Source of the DNA: a bacterium
GTDB taxonomy: Bacteria > Actinomycetota > Acidimicrobiia > Spongiisociales > ZC4RG35
Length of the DNA: 40,662 nt
Direction of reading: 5' to 3'
Assembly (NCBI GenBank): GCA_028824015.1
Contig: JAPPFC010000039.1
Span: forward strand, 1 to 40,662
The notes beneath the pieces are model-generated. The model searched no databases. It was not told where the DNA came from and saw nothing but the letters and a program-made list of their open reading frames with translations. The position numbers and the translations under genes are program-made. Positions 1 through 8,591 of this stretch are shown here, piece by piece (positions within the stretch are counted from its first letter, which is position 1; the number at the start of each line of letters is the position of its first letter).

Positions 1-40
1 GCCAGCGTTCGTCCTGAGCCAGGATCAAACTCTCCAACGA
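1..40 (-). rRNA. rrs: 16S ribosomal RNA, 5' end only (partial)
   Basis: Read on the minus strand, the sequence contains the universal 27F site AGAGTTTGATCCTGGCTCAG (plus-strand 14-33), followed by GACGAACGCTGGC, the usual start of an actinobacterial 16S gene. Matching E. coli numbering puts the mature 5' end near position 40. The gene runs off the left edge of the window. The piece is too short to place the organism beyond Actinobacteria-like. Confidence 0.95.
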
Positions 41-300
41 ACACTTCGGCGGGCACAGCACTCGTCCGTGCCCGTGTGGTGTCAATTATTTGAGTTCGCA
101 TCCTTAGTTAGGGTCCCGGGCCACCGAGGTGACCCGAGCTCTGGATGCCACCGACCCAGCCCTAAGGGAAATGAGGTCCCTTGGAGTGGATCGGCGCATA
201 CCGGCTTTTGGCACACTATCCAGTTGTCAAGAAGCCCGCAGGGGTTCTCCCGAAGTATCGGGCCTCCGTATGGTACACGCCCCTCCCGACAAAAGCCAAA
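41..300 (-). promoter_or_regulatory. rRNA operon leader with candidate promoter and antitermination-like element
   Basis: This is the gap between the tyrS stop and 16S. On the minus strand a weak promoter-like pair, TTGGCT (299-294), 18 nt, TACCAT (275-270), is followed by two small hairpins: CCCGA/TCGGG at 262-249, and an imperfect 8-bp arm pair at 248-230. Next comes TTGACAACTGGATAGTGTGC (about 228-209), which resembles the ...GAGAACTCAATAGTGTG... string common in actinobacterial rRNA leaders and thought to act in antitermination. A GGGCAC/GTGCCC stem (73-51) lies just before mature 16S and may belong to a processing stem. The hairpins could instead terminate tyrS. All assignments are by eye. 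Confidence 0.4.
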
Positions 301-1491
301 TCACTTAGCGAGGAATATCGATCTTCGCTTCCCCACCATCAGGACTTTTTTTAGCAACTTTTCCCGCCCGACCTCGTATCCGGTGACCGGAGTCCCGTCC
401 ACCCTCACCGCCCCCGCGTCAATGAGTCGGCGGGCCTCGCTGGCGGATGCGACCAGCTTTGCGGACCGGAGCAGCCCGGGCAGGTACACCGGATCGCCGG
501 CAGGCAGGTCGAAGGAGGGCGAGTCGTCGGGGATCTCGCGGTACTTGAACCTACGGTCGAACTCGTCTTCGGCGGCCTCCGCCTCCTCCTCCCCCCAGTA
601 GAGGGAGACGATCTCCTTGGCCAGACGGCGTTTGACCTGCCCGGGGTGCAGGCTTCCATCCTCGATGCCTGCCAGGATCCCGTCCACCTCGTCGGCGGGC
701 CGGTCTGCGGCCAGGCGGAACCACTCCCCCATCAGGTGGTCGGGGATGGACATGGTCTTTCCGAACATCTCGGAGGCGGGCTCGGTGACTCCTATGTAGT
801 TGCCCAAAGACTGGGACATCTTGTTGGTCCCGTCCGTTCCGGTGAGGAGGGGCATGGTCAAGGCAACCTGCGGTTCCTGGCCGTAGCGGGTCTGGATTAT
901 CCGGCCCATCATCAGGTTCCAGAGTTGATCGGAACCCCCCAACTCCACATCGGCCCGGACAGCCACCGAGTCGTAACCCTGCAGCAGGGGATACAGAAAC
1001 TCCAGGATCGAGATGGGGTTTCCCTCCGAGTAGCGGTTGGCGAAGTCGGAGCGCTCGAGCATCTGCGCCACGGTCACCGTGGAGGTGAGTTCCAGTATCT
1101 CGGTCATATCGAGGGTCTCGAGCCACTCCGAGTTCCAGCGGATCTCCAGGGGCTCGGGGAGAAGCACCTGCCGGAACTGGTCCAGGAGGGGCTCGGCGAA
1201 GGCGCGGACCTCATCGGCGGTGAGACGGCGGCGGGTCTCGCTCTTTCCGCTCGGGTCGCCCACCCGGGCGGTGAAGTCCCCGACGATCAGCACCGCGGTG
1301 TGGCCCAGTTCCTGGAAGTGGCGGAGCTTCCGCAACACCACCGCCCAGCCCAGGGTGACCATCGGTGCGGTGGGATCCAGCCCCAGCTTGACGCGCAGCC
1401 CTCGCCCACTCCTCAGAATTTCTTCCAACCGCCCGGGAGGCAAGACCGTGTCGGCGCCGCGAAAGGCCAGGGACATATCAGGTGTCGTCAT
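301..1491 (-). CDS. tyrS: Tyrosyl-tRNA synthetase (TyrRS)
   Basis: Cytoplasmic class Ic synthetase that activates tyrosine with ATP and charges tRNA-Tyr. The 396-aa protein has the layout of the second bacterial TyrRS type: a Rossmann catalytic domain (about 1-220) with LGLDPTAP and GDFTARVGDPSGKSETR, the tyrosine pocket EFLYPLLQGYD and GGSDQLWN, a KMSQS loop at 224-228, and a C-terminal S4 RNA-binding domain (about 325-396). Oddity: the HIGH signature position (46-49) reads TLGW, so both usual histidines are missing. The DNA there (ACC CTG GGC TGG) is unambiguous and in frame, so this is not a frameshift effect. It lies just upstream of 16S on the same strand. No other TyrRS is visible in the window. 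The family call is secure; full activity is inferred. Confidence 0.93.
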   Translation of the reverse strand: MTTPDMSLAFRGADTVLPPGRLEEILRSGRGLRVKLGLDPTAPMVTLGWAVVLRKLRHFQELGHTAVLIVGDFTARVGDPSGKSETRRRLTADEVRAFAEPLLDQFRQVLLPEPLEIRWNSEWLETLDMTEILELTSTVTVAQMLERSDFANRYSEGNPISILEFLYPLLQGYDSVAVRADVELGGSDQLWNLMMGRIIQTRYGQEPQVALTMPLLTGTDGTNKMSQSLGNYIGVTEPASEMFGKTMSIPDHLMGEWFRLAADRPADEVDGILAGIEDGSLHPGQVKRRLAKEIVSLYWGEEEAEAAEDEFDRRFKYREIPDDSPSFDLPAGDPVYLPGLLRSAKLVASASEARRLIDAGAVRVDGTPVTGYEVGREKLLKKVLMVGKRRSIFLAK

Positions 1492-1528
1492 GATTAAGCT
1501 GGAAATCTAACCCGGAAAGGAGACGGCG

Positions 1529-1954
1529 GTGAAGCAATCAGAGATTATCACCATCAATGCTTCTGCCGAAAGGGTCTGGAATGCTTTGACCGACTTGGAG
1601 GATCGGGTGAGGTGGAATGACCGGCTGCACGAGATGTCCACCCTGGACGGAAAGGACCTGGCGCCGGGAAGCCGGATGCTGAGCAAGGTGGACAAGAGCA
1701 GGTTCAAGGTGACTGTGACCGAGTTCGACCCCCCCACCCGGATGGCGTCGGGCGCGAAGAACCCGGTGATGACCTACTTTCATGCCTACGACCTCACCGA
1801 GGTGTCCGAGGGGGTCACCCAACTGACCCTGACCGGCTCCATGGGCGGAGTGCTGGGCAAGCTGATGGGCACCTTCTCGAAGAACCGCATGCGACGGGAT
1901 CTCCGGGACGAACTGGCCCCCATCAAAGAGGCCGCCGAATCCCCGACGGGTTGA
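1529..1954 (+). CDS. SRPBCC-fold (polyketide cyclase/START-like) protein
   Basis: A 141-aa soluble protein whose opening (SEIITINASAERVWNALTD) is the standard first strand and helix of the SRPBCC/Bet v 1-like fold, followed by a W-N-D-R segment, beta strands ending in THLTLTGS-type sequence (here VTQLTLTGSMGG) and a C-terminal helix. Such proteins form a hydrophobic pocket, and the ligand cannot be read from sequence. The GTG start is supported by a GGAAAGGAG ribosome site (1514-1522) six nucleotides upstream. It diverges from tyrS (37-nt gap) and converges with the SbcC-like gene (17-nt gap). No specific function is claimed. Confidence 0.8.
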   Translation: MKQSEIITINASAERVWNALTDLEDRVRWNDRLHEMSTLDGKDLAPGSRMLSKVDKSRFKVTVTEFDPPTRMASGAKNPVMTYFHAYDLTEVSEGVTQLTLTGSMGGVLGKLMGTFSKNRMRRDLRDELAPIKEAAESPTG

Positions 1955-1971
1955 CCGACAGCAAGAGGCTC

Positions 1972-4611
1972 TTAGGCGTAAAACTCAATTACCCGGGCGT
2001 TGCCCACATGTTCATAACGTCCCGGGGTGCAGGTGAGGACAATAATCTGGCATTCACGTCCCGCAACTGCTATCGCCGCTCCCATCCGTCTGAGGTGGAC
2101 CGGGTCACTCCATCCCAGAGCGTCGTCAATGATCACGGGTGCTCCACCGCCTTCGGGACTCACGATCATCGCACAAGCTAAGCGACTCAGTAGTGCCATT
2201 TGTTCGCAGGCGCCAATGCTCAGTTGATCCACGTCAAGAGGAACGCCTTGCAGAGTCCGGCGAGAAATGGATAGATCATCATCCAATTCCACCTCAAAAG
2301 TCTCGTCGAAAACGATGCGGCCCAGGTCTTCGATGCGTTGGCGGAGAGGGGCGCGGTAACGTCGGCGAGACTCCAGACGCCGCGCACTGAAGACATCGTA
2401 AAGCAGACGGGCTGTTTGGGCCCGTCGTTCTGTGCTTTGAAACTGACGATCCAGGTGTTGTAGATTGCCTTCCGCTTCCTGCCTCTGGCCATGCAAACCC
2501 TCTTCCCCGCGAACTTCCAGCATGATCTGCAACCGCTCCTGTTCTTGCTGGTTGGACCGAAGCTGCTCGACGATTCGATCCTGAACGCCGCGTTCGTTGT
2601 CAAGCAATTCCCAAACAGAATCAGGATCGGCAGCGCGCAGATCTCGCTTGGCCAGCTCAAGAAGACGACTAGCTTTGTCAACCTTGCCCTGAGCGCTCTC
2701 AAGCGCGGCCTCCAGAATCGCGTCGGATTTCTCCTCCCTGGCCTTCTCAAGACTGTCAGTTGCATGTTCCCTGCTACCGATAGCCCTCTCAATCTGTCCG
2801 CGAAGGTCCGCATGGGCGGATTCGGCTAACCGACGTTGTTCGCAGCATGCCTCAGCGGCGGACTCTCGCAGACGGTACCGCTCCTGCAGATCGGCAACTT
2901 GGCTTTCCAGTTCCTCAGCGATTTGCTCGGCGGCCTCACGATCTAGAGGAAGGGACTCATCAGAATTGCGTTCACTGCCATAGGAACCGACTTGCCGTTG
3001 GAGACCTTTAATCCTTCTCCGCAGTACATCGGCAGTGACACCGTTCCCAAGATTCTGTTGAAGAGCTTCTCGAGCGCGGGAGTGCTGATGTTCGAGGTCT
3101 TGGCGGCGCCTCAAAGCCCGTTGGGCCTCAGCCAGGTCAGCCACGCCGGCCACCGCGTACAGGGACTTCAACTCCTGCCGAGCGCGGGCCAATTCTGCAG
3201 TACTGTCCCTCGATCCCCGTCCCGCCCGTACGTCCAAAAGCAACACTCCGGGCACGGTCAACTGGAGTTGATCCAACACCACCAAATGCTCAACCTGGCC
3301 GTTCAGCAGTTGTCGACGGTTTTCTCCTATTTGGAGAGTTAGATCATCTTCGGCGGTTATCTCCAAAGAAGCGGCTACGCCCTTGATAGTCCCTTCAGCC
3401 AACGCCACTGTCGATAGGGCCTCAGCGATTCTCTCGACTAAGTCCTCGTCTATCTTGTTCGATTCAAGTTCATCCTCGATGGTGTTCAAATCGGATTGAA
3501 CGTTCATTATCCGTTCATAGCGTTCCGTGAGCTGTTCGGCTTCGATTCGCCGGTTATGGTGGTCGAGGTCCCGGTAGGAGAGGAGTTGGCGCTCTCGGAC
3601 GGTTTGCAGAACGCACCGAGCCTCGTCGAGTGCGGCGGTTGCCCACTCGTGCCGGTCTACGGCGGCGGATAGGGCAGGAACTGTTTGCTCCGCTTCCTCT
3701 TCAAGCGCGGCAACATGATTGGTTAGATTGGCTAATTCTTGAACAAGAGCTTGACGGTTCCGAAGGCCAGCACGGGCAAGGTCCCGGCGTTCCATGGCAG
3801 CTACGTAGTCCTCCTCTAACTGTTGCACCTGGTTACGAACTTCCTGGGTGGATTCCCACCTTTTCTCCAGGTCTGCTAACCGTCGACGAGTGGCCTCGAC
3901 CTGGGCATTCAATCTGTGTTCATCACGACTCAGGCGGTCCGCTTCTTCAGCTTCGTCCTCTAGTTCCCGAAGTTGCTTATCCAAGTATTCCAGTTGAGCC
4001 TCAGCCTCTTCCACCTTTCTTTCTAATGACTTTCGATCTGACTTAACCCGACCCGTAGCACTCCAATACCGTTCTCGCTCTGTTTGGACCCGGTTCCACA
4101 GATGTTCCTCCCGGTCCTGGGATACCTCTGCGCCGGCGGCAAAATCCAAAGCCCTTCCAAGCGAATGGGCAGTAAGCGTCGGTTGGAGCGTTCCAGCGCC
4201 CTGTTCAATCCGAAGAGCCCCCCAGAGTTCCATGTCAAGCGAATCGGCCAGGATTTCTCGTACCCTCTCATGCGCTTCCCGTCCTGTAAGACTTTCACTG
4301 CGAGGAGAGGTGATTTGGAGGATGGTCTGAGGTCGTCGGAGCCATCTCTTCCAGTAAACAAACCGGTACTCTCCTGTCGTGGCCTCAATCTCAACTTCGG
4401 GTGCTTCATCACGATGCACCGGCTTGACACTTCGGACCGCCTTCGCCCTCGATGACGCCCGCTTTTCCATGATCAAGTCGATAGCTTGCGGGATGCAACT
4501 CTTTCCCACTTCGTTGGGTCCCTCAATGACTGTCACTCCTGTCGTTGGGAACTCGACAATGAATTCTTCTATACCCCGGAAGTGACGCAGACGGACTCTG
4601 TGCAGCCTCAT
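1972..4611 (-). CDS. SbcC/Rad50-like (YhaN-type) coiled-coil ATPase
   Basis: An 879-aa ABC-type ATPase of the SMC/Rad50 group. Walker A GPNEVGKS is at residues 31-38. Two long charged coiled coils (about 190-390 and 490-760) flank a small beta-rich domain (about 395-475, LEITAEDDLTLQI to LTVPGVLLLDV). The C-terminal lobe has a signature-like LSIGACEQMALLSRL and Walker B PVIIDDALGWSD. I see no CxxC zinc hook between the coils, only a CC pair, so it differs from classical SbcC/Rad50 and resembles YhaN-type proteins. Its start overlaps the stop of the upstream phosphoesterase (ATGA, 4608-4611), implying a nuclease-ATPase complex for DNA ends. Two lines I counted have 55-58% GC, well below the neighbouring core genes. 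A defence or repair role is inference. Confidence 0.85.
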   Translation of the reverse strand: MRLHRVRLRHFRGIEEFIVEFPTTGVTVIEGPNEVGKSCIPQAIDLIMEKRASSRAKAVRSVKPVHRDEAPEVEIEATTGEYRFVYWKRWLRRPQTILQITSPRSESLTGREAHERVREILADSLDMELWGALRIEQGAGTLQPTLTAHSLGRALDFAAGAEVSQDREEHLWNRVQTERERYWSATGRVKSDRKSLERKVEEAEAQLEYLDKQLRELEDEAEEADRLSRDEHRLNAQVEATRRRLADLEKRWESTQEVRNQVQQLEEDYVAAMERRDLARAGLRNRQALVQELANLTNHVAALEEEAEQTVPALSAAVDRHEWATAALDEARCVLQTVRERQLLSYRDLDHHNRRIEAEQLTERYERIMNVQSDLNTIEDELESNKIDEDLVERIAEALSTVALAEGTIKGVAASLEITAEDDLTLQIGENRRQLLNGQVEHLVVLDQLQLTVPGVLLLDVRAGRGSRDSTAELARARQELKSLYAVAGVADLAEAQRALRRRQDLEHQHSRAREALQQNLGNGVTADVLRRRIKGLQRQVGSYGSERNSDESLPLDREAAEQIAEELESQVADLQERYRLRESAAEACCEQRRLAESAHADLRGQIERAIGSREHATDSLEKAREEKSDAILEAALESAQGKVDKASRLLELAKRDLRAADPDSVWELLDNERGVQDRIVEQLRSNQQEQERLQIMLEVRGEEGLHGQRQEAEGNLQHLDRQFQSTERRAQTARLLYDVFSARRLESRRRYRAPLRQRIEDLGRIVFDETFEVELDDDLSISRRTLQGVPLDVDQLSIGACEQMALLSRLACAMIVSPEGGGAPVIIDDALGWSDPVHLRRMGAAIAVAGRECQIIVLTCTPGRYEHVGNARVIEFYA

Positions 4612-5735
4612 GGGTTGTGTCTCACCAGTCGGTACAGGAGGGAAAGCGCGTCACCAGCAGCCGCTGATCCGCCTGTCGAAGCCATCTCCAAGAGATCATG
4701 CAGGGCCCTCTCCGCAAATCCCGACAGTCCGAAATGCTCAATATCAAGATCATCAGGAACCACCACCAAGTTATCCGTTCGACCGTCGAGAACTGCGAGG
4801 AGATCGGAGTGATGACTGAGTAACTCTCCAAGTCGCGCATTCTGAGCCAAGGAAACTTGACCGACCACATCCATTCTGATTACGGTGCATTCCTTGTCCG
4901 GAAGGTCTGCCAGCCACTCACCCAATCCATCGAGGTCGGCATTGCCAGCCAGTTCCCAGCGCTTCTGTATAAAACGCCAAGTCCCTACCAGCCTTTCATC
5001 AACATCAATGTGTTCCCTGGTGAGGGTGACAATCAGAACGTGGCCAGGATCAATCTCATCGAAGTCGGTAGGTTCAGGTGCTCCCGAATACCAGATCCTA
5101 CCTGTGCGGCCTTCCTCGCTTTTGGAGTGGCGATCCCCCAAAGCCACATACTGGATCAGTTTGGAATCGACATTGTTTTCCAGCGCCGACAGGGAGATTC
5201 TTCGTGGATCGGTCCCCACTTGAAACGGTAAATCGAGGGGACCGTGACCAACCACAACCCGGACCGCGTCAGTTGGAACGAGTCCTTCACAAGCGGACCC
5301 CACGAGGTCGTGCAACGGACGTTTGCTGGTCCAGGGAGCGGCAATAAGCTCGACCCCCAGGTCCACAAACAACGCTTCCGACCCTTCCAAAACCACGACG
5401 TTCTCCGGCCGGTGTTCGGTAAATGTACGAGACTTGTAGACCGAAGATGCATCTAAGGGATCGTGGTTACCCGGCAGCAAGTAAAAGGGGACCTGGGGAG
5501 TCTCTGCCATCGCCTCAAGAGCTCGGACTATTACAGGCCTAGCCACATGATTTGATTCGAAGACATCACCGGATACCACGACGAATGAGCATTTTTCCTG
5601 TACCGCAAGGGATGCAATTCGCCGGATGACATCAATCCGGGCCTGGGTGAACCGCGCCTGAGCCTCTCCCTCCAGAAAATACCGGGTCATGCCCAGTTGC
5701 CAGTCTGCAGTGTGGAGAAATCTCACCGTCACCAT
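4608..5735 (-). CDS. SbcD/Mre11-like metallophosphoesterase (YhaO-type)
   Basis: A 375-aa calcineurin-like phosphoesterase, the nuclease partner of the downstream SbcC-like ATPase. Metal-binding motifs of the Mre11/SbcD family are in order: HTADWQLG (residues 8-15, D-x-H type I), VVSGDVFES (GDxxD-like), LLPGNHDPLD (GNH[DE]), VVVGHGPLDLPF and ALGDRHSKSE, where the family usually has ALGHIH. The C-terminal ~110 residues would form the capping and ATPase-binding part. Expected chemistry is Mn-dependent exo- or endonuclease action on DNA ends, gated by ATP hydrolysis in the partner. It is the first gene of a two-gene operon with a 4-nt overlap and shares the lower GC. The ATG start at 5735 is about 30 nt after a candidate -10 box. 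Confidence 0.85.
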   Translation of the reverse strand: MVTVRFLHTADWQLGMTRYFLEGEAQARFTQARIDVIRRIASLAVQEKCSFVVVSGDVFESNHVARPVIVRALEAMAETPQVPFYLLPGNHDPLDASSVYKSRTFTEHRPENVVVLEGSEALFVDLGVELIAAPWTSKRPLHDLVGSACEGLVPTDAVRVVVGHGPLDLPFQVGTDPRRISLSALENNVDSKLIQYVALGDRHSKSEEGRTGRIWYSGAPEPTDFDEIDPGHVLIVTLTREHIDVDERLVGTWRFIQKRWELAGNADLDGLGEWLADLPDKECTVIRMDVVGQVSLAQNARLGELLSHHSDLLAVLDGRTDNLVVVPDDLDIEHFGLSGFAERALHDLLEMASTGGSAAAGDALSLLYRLVRHNP

Positions 5736-5771
5736 CGATCTGTATCACCAAATGTAGCGGTATGCGGCGTT

Positions 5772-5801
5772 ATTCTATCATACTCCAATGTCACTTTGAT
5801 A
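5772..5801 (-). promoter_or_regulatory. Candidate promoter of the SbcD/SbcC-like operon
   Basis: On the minus strand TATCAA (5801-5796), an 18-nt spacer and TAGAAT (5777-5772) precede the phosphoesterase ATG by about 30 nt after the predicted start site. The -10 box is good and the -35 poor. The surrounding AT-rich 5750-5800 stretch stands out from the GC-rich background. Nothing else recognisable was found between 5736 and 5988. Confidence 0.35.
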
Positions 5802-5988
5802 CGCCACTGCCGAGAGACCCCACAGAGATCGTGCCGCTTGCCCTACTTCTCCAACAGAAGCAAGAAGATTCCCGGATTGGACGTAAGGGGAATAGATCCT
5901 TGGTGATTCACATTCACTTGATAACGCAGGTGTCGGCCGTTACTGTGGCAAAGGTCAAGCCCGCTATCGATAGGCTGGGAACGTTTCG

Positions 5989-7014
5989 ATGGCATTGAAC
6001 ATCTCCAACACCTGGAAAGGGAGACGGAAAGCTGCCGGCACGGCGCCGACCGTCGGCGAGTATGAACAGCGCTTCGGTGTGGCCGAAGGCGGCCCGTCCG
6101 AGGATGGGACGAGCGATCACAAGCACGTCAACAATCTCTACTACGACCTGGTCACGGACTTTTTCGAATACGGCTGGGGCAGGTCATTCCACTTCGCCCC
6201 ACGGGTTCCAGGAGAGAGCTTCAAAGCGTCGCTTGCCCGCCATGAGCACTTCATAGCCCTGGCACTGGGCCTCAAACCCGGGATGGTGGTCGCCGACTTC
6301 GGCAGCGGCGTCGGCGGGCCGCTCTTGGAGATCGCTCGTTTCTCCGGCGCCAAGATCGTCGGCTTGAACAGCAACGCCTACCAACTCGAGCGCGCCCGGC
6401 AGTTGGCGGAAGAAGCGGAGCTGAGCCATCTGGCCGACTTCCTGCATTGCGACTTCTTGGAAGTCGATGCTCCTGACGAATCCTTCGATGCTGCCTACTC
6501 CATAGAGGCGACCTGCTGTGCCCCGGACAAAGTGAGCGTCTATACGGAAGTCTTCCGCCTGCTGAAGCCGGGGGCGCGCTTTGCGGCTTACGAGTACGCC
6601 GTGACCGATCGCTTCGATCCCCAGGATCCCCACCACCTGCAGCTCAAGGCCGACATCCAGTTGGGAGGAGGCCTGCTGGTGATCGACGACCGGGAGACGA
6701 TTGATAACGCGCTTGTATCGGTGGGGTTTGAGGTGTTGGAGACACGGGACCTATCTGTGCAGACCGGACCCTCGATCCCGTGGTACGAGCCGCTGGTTGG
6801 CTCGGGCCTGTCTGTGGCAAACCTTCGCAGTTCGAAGATCGGACGTTGGTTCACCCACCACACGCTCAGGGTGATGGAGGGACTCCGCATCGCACCGCGG
6901 GGAACGGTCCGGGTGCAGGAGACTTTGGAACTCTGCGCGGTAGCCATGGCGGAGGCGGGCCGGCTCGGCATCTTCACACCGATGTACTTCATCCACGCCC
7001 GCAAGCCGGCTTAA
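5989..7014 (+). CDS. Sterol C-24 methyltransferase (Erg6/SMT)-like SAM methyltransferase
   Basis: A 341-aa SAM-dependent methyltransferase with the features of eukaryotic sterol 24-C-methyltransferases rather than a generic class I enzyme. FEYGWGRSFHF (59-69) matches the YEYGWGxSFHF sterol-binding signature. The SAM loop is VADFGSGVGGP (101-111), then IVGLNSNAYQ. YSIEATCCAP (170-179) matches the SMT signature IEATCHAP, with Cys for His. FAAYEYAVTDRFDP (198-211) matches the next block, and the C-terminal part (SIPWYEPL and onward) matches the SMT C-terminal domain. In eukaryotes the family adds a methyl group at C-24 of the sterol side chain. No oxidosqualene cyclase or other sterol gene is in the window, so the substrate is unknown. 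It stands alone and converges with the DUF2867 gene. Confidence 0.88.
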   Translation: MALNISNTWKGRRKAAGTAPTVGEYEQRFGVAEGGPSEDGTSDHKHVNNLYYDLVTDFFEYGWGRSFHFAPRVPGESFKASLARHEHFIALALGLKPGMVVADFGSGVGGPLLEIARFSGAKIVGLNSNAYQLERARQLAEEAELSHLADFLHCDFLEVDAPDESFDAAYSIEATCCAPDKVSVYTEVFRLLKPGARFAAYEYAVTDRFDPQDPHHLQLKADIQLGGGLLVIDDRETIDNALVSVGFEVLETRDLSVQTGPSIPWYEPLVGSGLSVANLRSSKIGRWFTHHTLRVMEGLRIAPRGTVRVQETLELCAVAMAEAGRLGIFTPMYFIHARKPA

Positions 7015-7094
7015 GGACCGTCCGCTCGCGCGATAGGAGGATTTGCAGCGAGACAGGATGGAGAGCGGCGCCTTCGGATTCAGGAAGCCGGTTC

Positions 7095-8591
7095 TCAGTC
7101 AGGCGAACCGATCCGATCCGCTCCCTCCGCGGCTCTCCGAGCCAGGCGATGGATCAGCCGGCTCCAGATCACCGCGTGCGGGATGAGGAGCGCCCACCAG
7201 TACAGCCGTCCGGCGATCCCCCGGGGATGGAACCTGGCCCGCTGCTGAAGCACGGTCCCGCCCCGACCGTCCTGCGCGGGTAAAACATGCCACTCCAACC
7301 ACGCCTCCCCGGGTAGCTTCATCTCGGCCCGCAGACGCAGCAAGCCAGGCGGCTCGTACACCTCTACCCGGAAGAAGTCAAGCGCATCCCCCACCCTCAG
7401 CTCATCGGGGTGTCTCCGCCCCCGGCGCATGCCCACTCCTCCCAATAGCTTGTCCACCCACCCGCGGGCGGCCCACAGGCCGTTGGCAAAGTACCAGCCG
7501 CGCCGGCCGCCAACTCCCGACACGGTCGCGAACACCTCCCGGGGGGAGGCTGCCGACCACTTCGTCCTGACATCCTCGAGCACCGTACCCCCGGCCCAGC
7601 TCGGATCCTGAGGCATGGGCATGGCAGAGGCGCCACTGGAGGCGCTGTCCATCCAACTGGTCGACACGTCGAGGTCCTTGACACGCCCCAGGGCGTTTCG
7701 GACCGCCTGTTCGAACGGTAACGGACCCTGTCGACTGCCATCCTCCGGCGATTGGTCGGCGGCGCCCACCACCACGTCGTTGCACAGGCTGTCCACCAGT
7801 GGCCGGGCCAACCCGATCGGGAGGGGCGTGACGAGGTTCACCCAATGAGACGACAGGCGGGGCGTCAGGAACGGCACGGGGATGATCAGACGGCGCCGCA
7901 GTCCGGCAACGTCCGCATACCGATGCATCATCTCCCTGTAGGTGAGTACATCCGGACCCCCTATCTCCACAATCCTGTGCTCTCGGCCGGGAGATTCGAG
8001 GGCTGCCATCAGTTCTCGCAACACGTCGGCGATGGCGATCGGCTGGCATCTGGTTTTGGTGACCCAGCGGGGGCAGACCATCGCGGGAAGGACCTCGACC
8101 AGGTGACGCAGCATCTCGAATGAGGCGCTTCCGGAACCGATGATCACCGCCGCCCTCAACTCGGTGAGGGGAACGGACCCCGAGCCGAGAATGCGCCCCA
8201 CCTCGTGGCGGCTGGCCAGGTGGTCCGACAGTCCTTCTGGGTCACCGGGTCCCAGACCACCCAGGTATATGAGACGGTCCACGTTGGCCCGCTCGGCGGC
8301 CGCCCTGGTGTTTTCCGCCCCCAACCGGTCGGCCTGCTCGAAGTCGCGGGCGTGGCCCATGGAATGCACCAGGTAGTAGACGGCGTCAAGGTCCTGAAAA
8401 CCCGCTTCCAGAGACGGCTCATCAAAGACATCGGCGGCCATGACTTCGACTTGGTCCCGCCACCGGACCCGGTCCAGCCGGCTCGGCGTGCGCGCCAGGC
8501 AGCGCACCCTGTGGCCGGCGGCCACCAACTCGGGGACCAGCCTCCCACCCACGTAGCCGGTGGCGCCGATCACCCCGACTCTCATGCCCAT
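7095..8591 (-). CDS. NAD(P)-binding epimerase/SDR protein with C-terminal DUF2867
   Basis: A 498-aa protein in two parts. The N-terminal ~300 residues are an atypical extended SDR fold: VIGATGYVGGRLV (nucleotide-binding GxxGxxG near residues 7-19), VEVMAADVFD, YYLVHSMGHARDFEQAD (where the family's active-site region lies), and a segment IVEIGGPDVLTYREMMHRYA typical of NmrA-like/NAD-epimerase proteins. The C-terminal ~170 residues (from about GGRRGWYFANGLW to the end) match the DUF2867 domain that often follows this SDR type in actinobacteria, with a START-like fold. Substrate unknown. It is divergent from the acyl-CoA ligase across about 250 nt and convergent with the methyltransferase. MGMRV gives two possible starts two codons apart. 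Confidence 0.82.
   Translation of the reverse strand: MGMRVGVIGATGYVGGRLVPELVAAGHRVRCLARTPSRLDRVRWRDQVEVMAADVFDEPSLEAGFQDLDAVYYLVHSMGHARDFEQADRLGAENTRAAAERANVDRLIYLGGLGPGDPEGLSDHLASRHEVGRILGSGSVPLTELRAAVIIGSGSASFEMLRHLVEVLPAMVCPRWVTKTRCQPIAIADVLRELMAALESPGREHRIVEIGGPDVLTYREMMHRYADVAGLRRRLIIPVPFLTPRLSSHWVNLVTPLPIGLARPLVDSLCNDVVVGAADQSPEDGSRQGPLPFEQAVRNALGRVKDLDVSTSWMDSASSGASAMPMPQDPSWAGGTVLEDVRTKWSAASPREVFATVSGVGGRRGWYFANGLWAARGWVDKLLGGVGMRRGRRHPDELRVGDALDFFRVEVYEPPGLLRLRAEMKLPGEAWLEWHVLPAQDGRGGTVLQQRARFHPRGIAGRLYWWALLIPHAVIWSRLIHRLARRAAEGADRIGSPD

Noticed and set aside
68-601. 177-aa plus-strand reading frame at the left end
   Set aside because: It crosses the rRNA leader and runs antisense to the tyrS 3' end; the composition is that of a shadow frame and it lacks a ribosome site.
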